From an uncultured Flavobacteriaceae bacterium (GTDB lineage Bacteria; Bacteroidota; Bacteroidia; Flavobacteriales; Flavobacteriaceae), in assembly GCA_943789365.1 (NCBI GenBank), contig CALSTV010000001.1, positions 2,542,001-2,606,000 of the forward strand: a DNA stretch of 64,000 nt, given 5' to 3'. The notes under the pieces are model-generated. The model saw only the letters and a program-made list of their open reading frames with translations. It had not been told where the DNA came from and made no database searches. The position numbers and the translations under genes are program-made. How positions within the stretch are numbered: position 1 is the stretch's first letter; the number at the start of each line of letters is the position of its first letter. Below, one piece after another: positions 62,889 through 64,000 of this stretch.

Positions 62889-64000
62889 ATGAAAACAATA
62901 AAATTAAATACGGTGTTCTTGCTTGTTTTTATGGCTAGTTTCATTAAAGTTAGCGCACAAATACCGAATTCTGCTGTAAGAGAGATTGAAGATTTAAATA
63001 TTTTTGATGCTTTTAGAGATGATTATCCTGAAGAATCATATGGCGATTTTTTAATACATACAGGGGAAATGTTCGAAATAGGTTGTATTGAGAATACAGA
63101 ATGTTGGTGGAATTCTATAAGTATTTCTTTTGAAGGTTCTGGGGGTGTGAATTTTCATCAAAATGAAATCAACAGGCTTGAAAATTATGCCCGTACTGTA
63201 GAAGCAAATATACAAGCGTTTCAGAATTGGATAAGCAGACAACACGCTATTATTGAAAATGAAATTGAACGGCAATTAGGAGCAAGTTTTTCAGACTATG
63301 AAACCGCACAGGATGCTTATTACGAGGTGAAAGAACAAACATTATTAGAAGAAAATATTTCGGGTTACAATAGCTTTATTGGAGACAGTCCTCAATCTTT
63401 AAAAAGCGAGTACAGCGGAAAAATTGCTACCAAAGCACAAGTGCGTAAAGAGGCCGTTCGAAAGATGAAATTAGTCGATTTTTGGAAGGGACTTATTGCA
63501 AGCGGGGAAGCAAGTATTTCTCAGTATGGACATTTAAAATACGGAGATATCCCTTTGAACACTCTTACAGATCTATCGCAACTTCAGGCCTTTGTTGCCA
63601 ATGAGGAAACTGTGTTTGGCGATAATGAATGGCGACTGGAAACGGATAAACTGATAAAATCCAAAATTTTAGAAATAGGAAACGGTGTCGCTAATCGTGA
63701 GCCGGCCGGTTATTATAATGAAGTTCGCGAGTTGTATAGAGCTCAATACAACAGATATGATCAATTTGATCAAATCAATCTGATGCAATTGTATTTGACC
63801 GACCCTATGGAGCTAATGGAATTCCACAGAATGCTCTCGGTTTATGAAAGTGAAGCTGTTAGAAACGACCCTTTGTATATAGGTAGGCAACATGATTGGG
63901 TATCGCCAATTTATATAGGCGCATCGCATGTAGAAGACTATGCAGAAAGAAATTTCGGCAGCCTTCCCTATGCGTTCAGGGTGTTTGATCCTGATTATTT
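62889..64000 (+). CDS. Secreted protein, 3' end outside the window
   Basis: Open from ATG 62889 to the window edge (370 codons). Signal peptide MKTIKLNTVFLLVFMASFIK, cleavage after VSAQ. The rest is charged and mostly helical (ENYARTVEANIQAFQNWIS, QVRKEAVRKMKLVDFWKG, YYNEVRELYRAQYNRYDQF). I do not recognise the family. 12 bp after the T9SS-cargo gene, so it is cotranscribed with it. It could be the N-terminus of a large secreted effector; this needs the missing end. Confidence 0.75.
   Translation, partial: MKTIKLNTVFLLVFMASFIKVSAQIPNSAVREIEDLNIFDAFRDDYPEESYGDFLIHTGEMFEIGCIENTECWWNSISISFEGSGGVNFHQNEINRLENYARTVEANIQAFQNWISRQHAIIENEIERQLGASFSDYETAQDAYYEVKEQTLLEENISGYNSFIGDSPQSLKSEYSGKIATKAQVRKEAVRKMKLVDFWKGLIASGEASISQYGHLKYGDIPLNTLTDLSQLQAFVANEETVFGDNEWRLETDKLIKSKILEIGNGVANREPAGYYNEVRELYRAQYNRYDQFDQINLMQLYLTDPMELMEFHRMLSVYESEAVRNDPLYIGRQHDWVSPIYIGASHVEDYAERNFGSLPYAFRVFDPDY

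Overview
The window looks like the chromosome of a marine-type Flavobacteriaceae (Bacteroidota). The evidence is AT-rich DNA, promoters of the TTTG-N19-TAnnTTTG type, a GLPGLI-family protein, a type IX secretion (T9SS) sorting domain, a fused SecDF, a zinc-less DnaG, many short lipoproteins and TonB-type outer-membrane proteins. The genus cannot be fixed from sequence reading alone.

Positions 1-29800 are mostly core genome. They hold a 5'-cut ABC-F ATPase, a PLP-dependent deaminase next to a glucosaminidase-LysM lipoprotein, a Spy-like protein, an AsmA protein, lysS, a GDP-mannose 3,5-epimerase with a probable glycosyltransferase, the obg/adk/hpt cluster, secDF, an AraC regulator, folA/thyA with a TonB-C-like secreted protein between them, a bifunctional-nuclease protein, etfBA, a pyruvate dehydrogenase E1 beta gene, and a soluble plus a membrane pyrophosphatase. 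Two likely small RNAs lie here, near 8980-9064 and 18968-19126. A 32-bp-period repeat lies near 19359-19500.

Positions 29800-53500 mix core and accessory genes: a RelE/ParE-type toxin gene broken by an amber codon beside its intact antitoxin, a GT22-like mannosyltransferase, a deoxynucleoside kinase, a GLPGLI/outer-membrane receptor pair, an xdhC-mocA-like pair, tRNA-Asp followed by repeated decayed copies of its own 3' end, a structured switch-like leader upstream of a 78-aa protein, clpP-clpX, dnaG, manC, a SprT-like protein, an SDR, two lipoproteins and rpmE2.

Positions 53700-64000 are the most unusual part. A B12-type radical SAM gene (minus strand) is divergent from a Sel1-repeat T9SS-cargo gene. 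Their shared 5' ends and promoter region are present three times. Between copies 2 and 3, flanked by direct repeats of about 628 bp, lies a very AT-rich block: one lipoprotein with a DUF6973-like domain, then three paralogous small lipoproteins, each followed by an orphan copy of the C-terminal end of the DUF6973-like gene with a different tail. This is the layout of a polymorphic toxin with an array of displaced tips and cognate immunity genes, here built entirely from lipoproteins. The toxin and immunity roles are inferred from architecture only. The window ends inside a secreted protein gene that runs off the edge.
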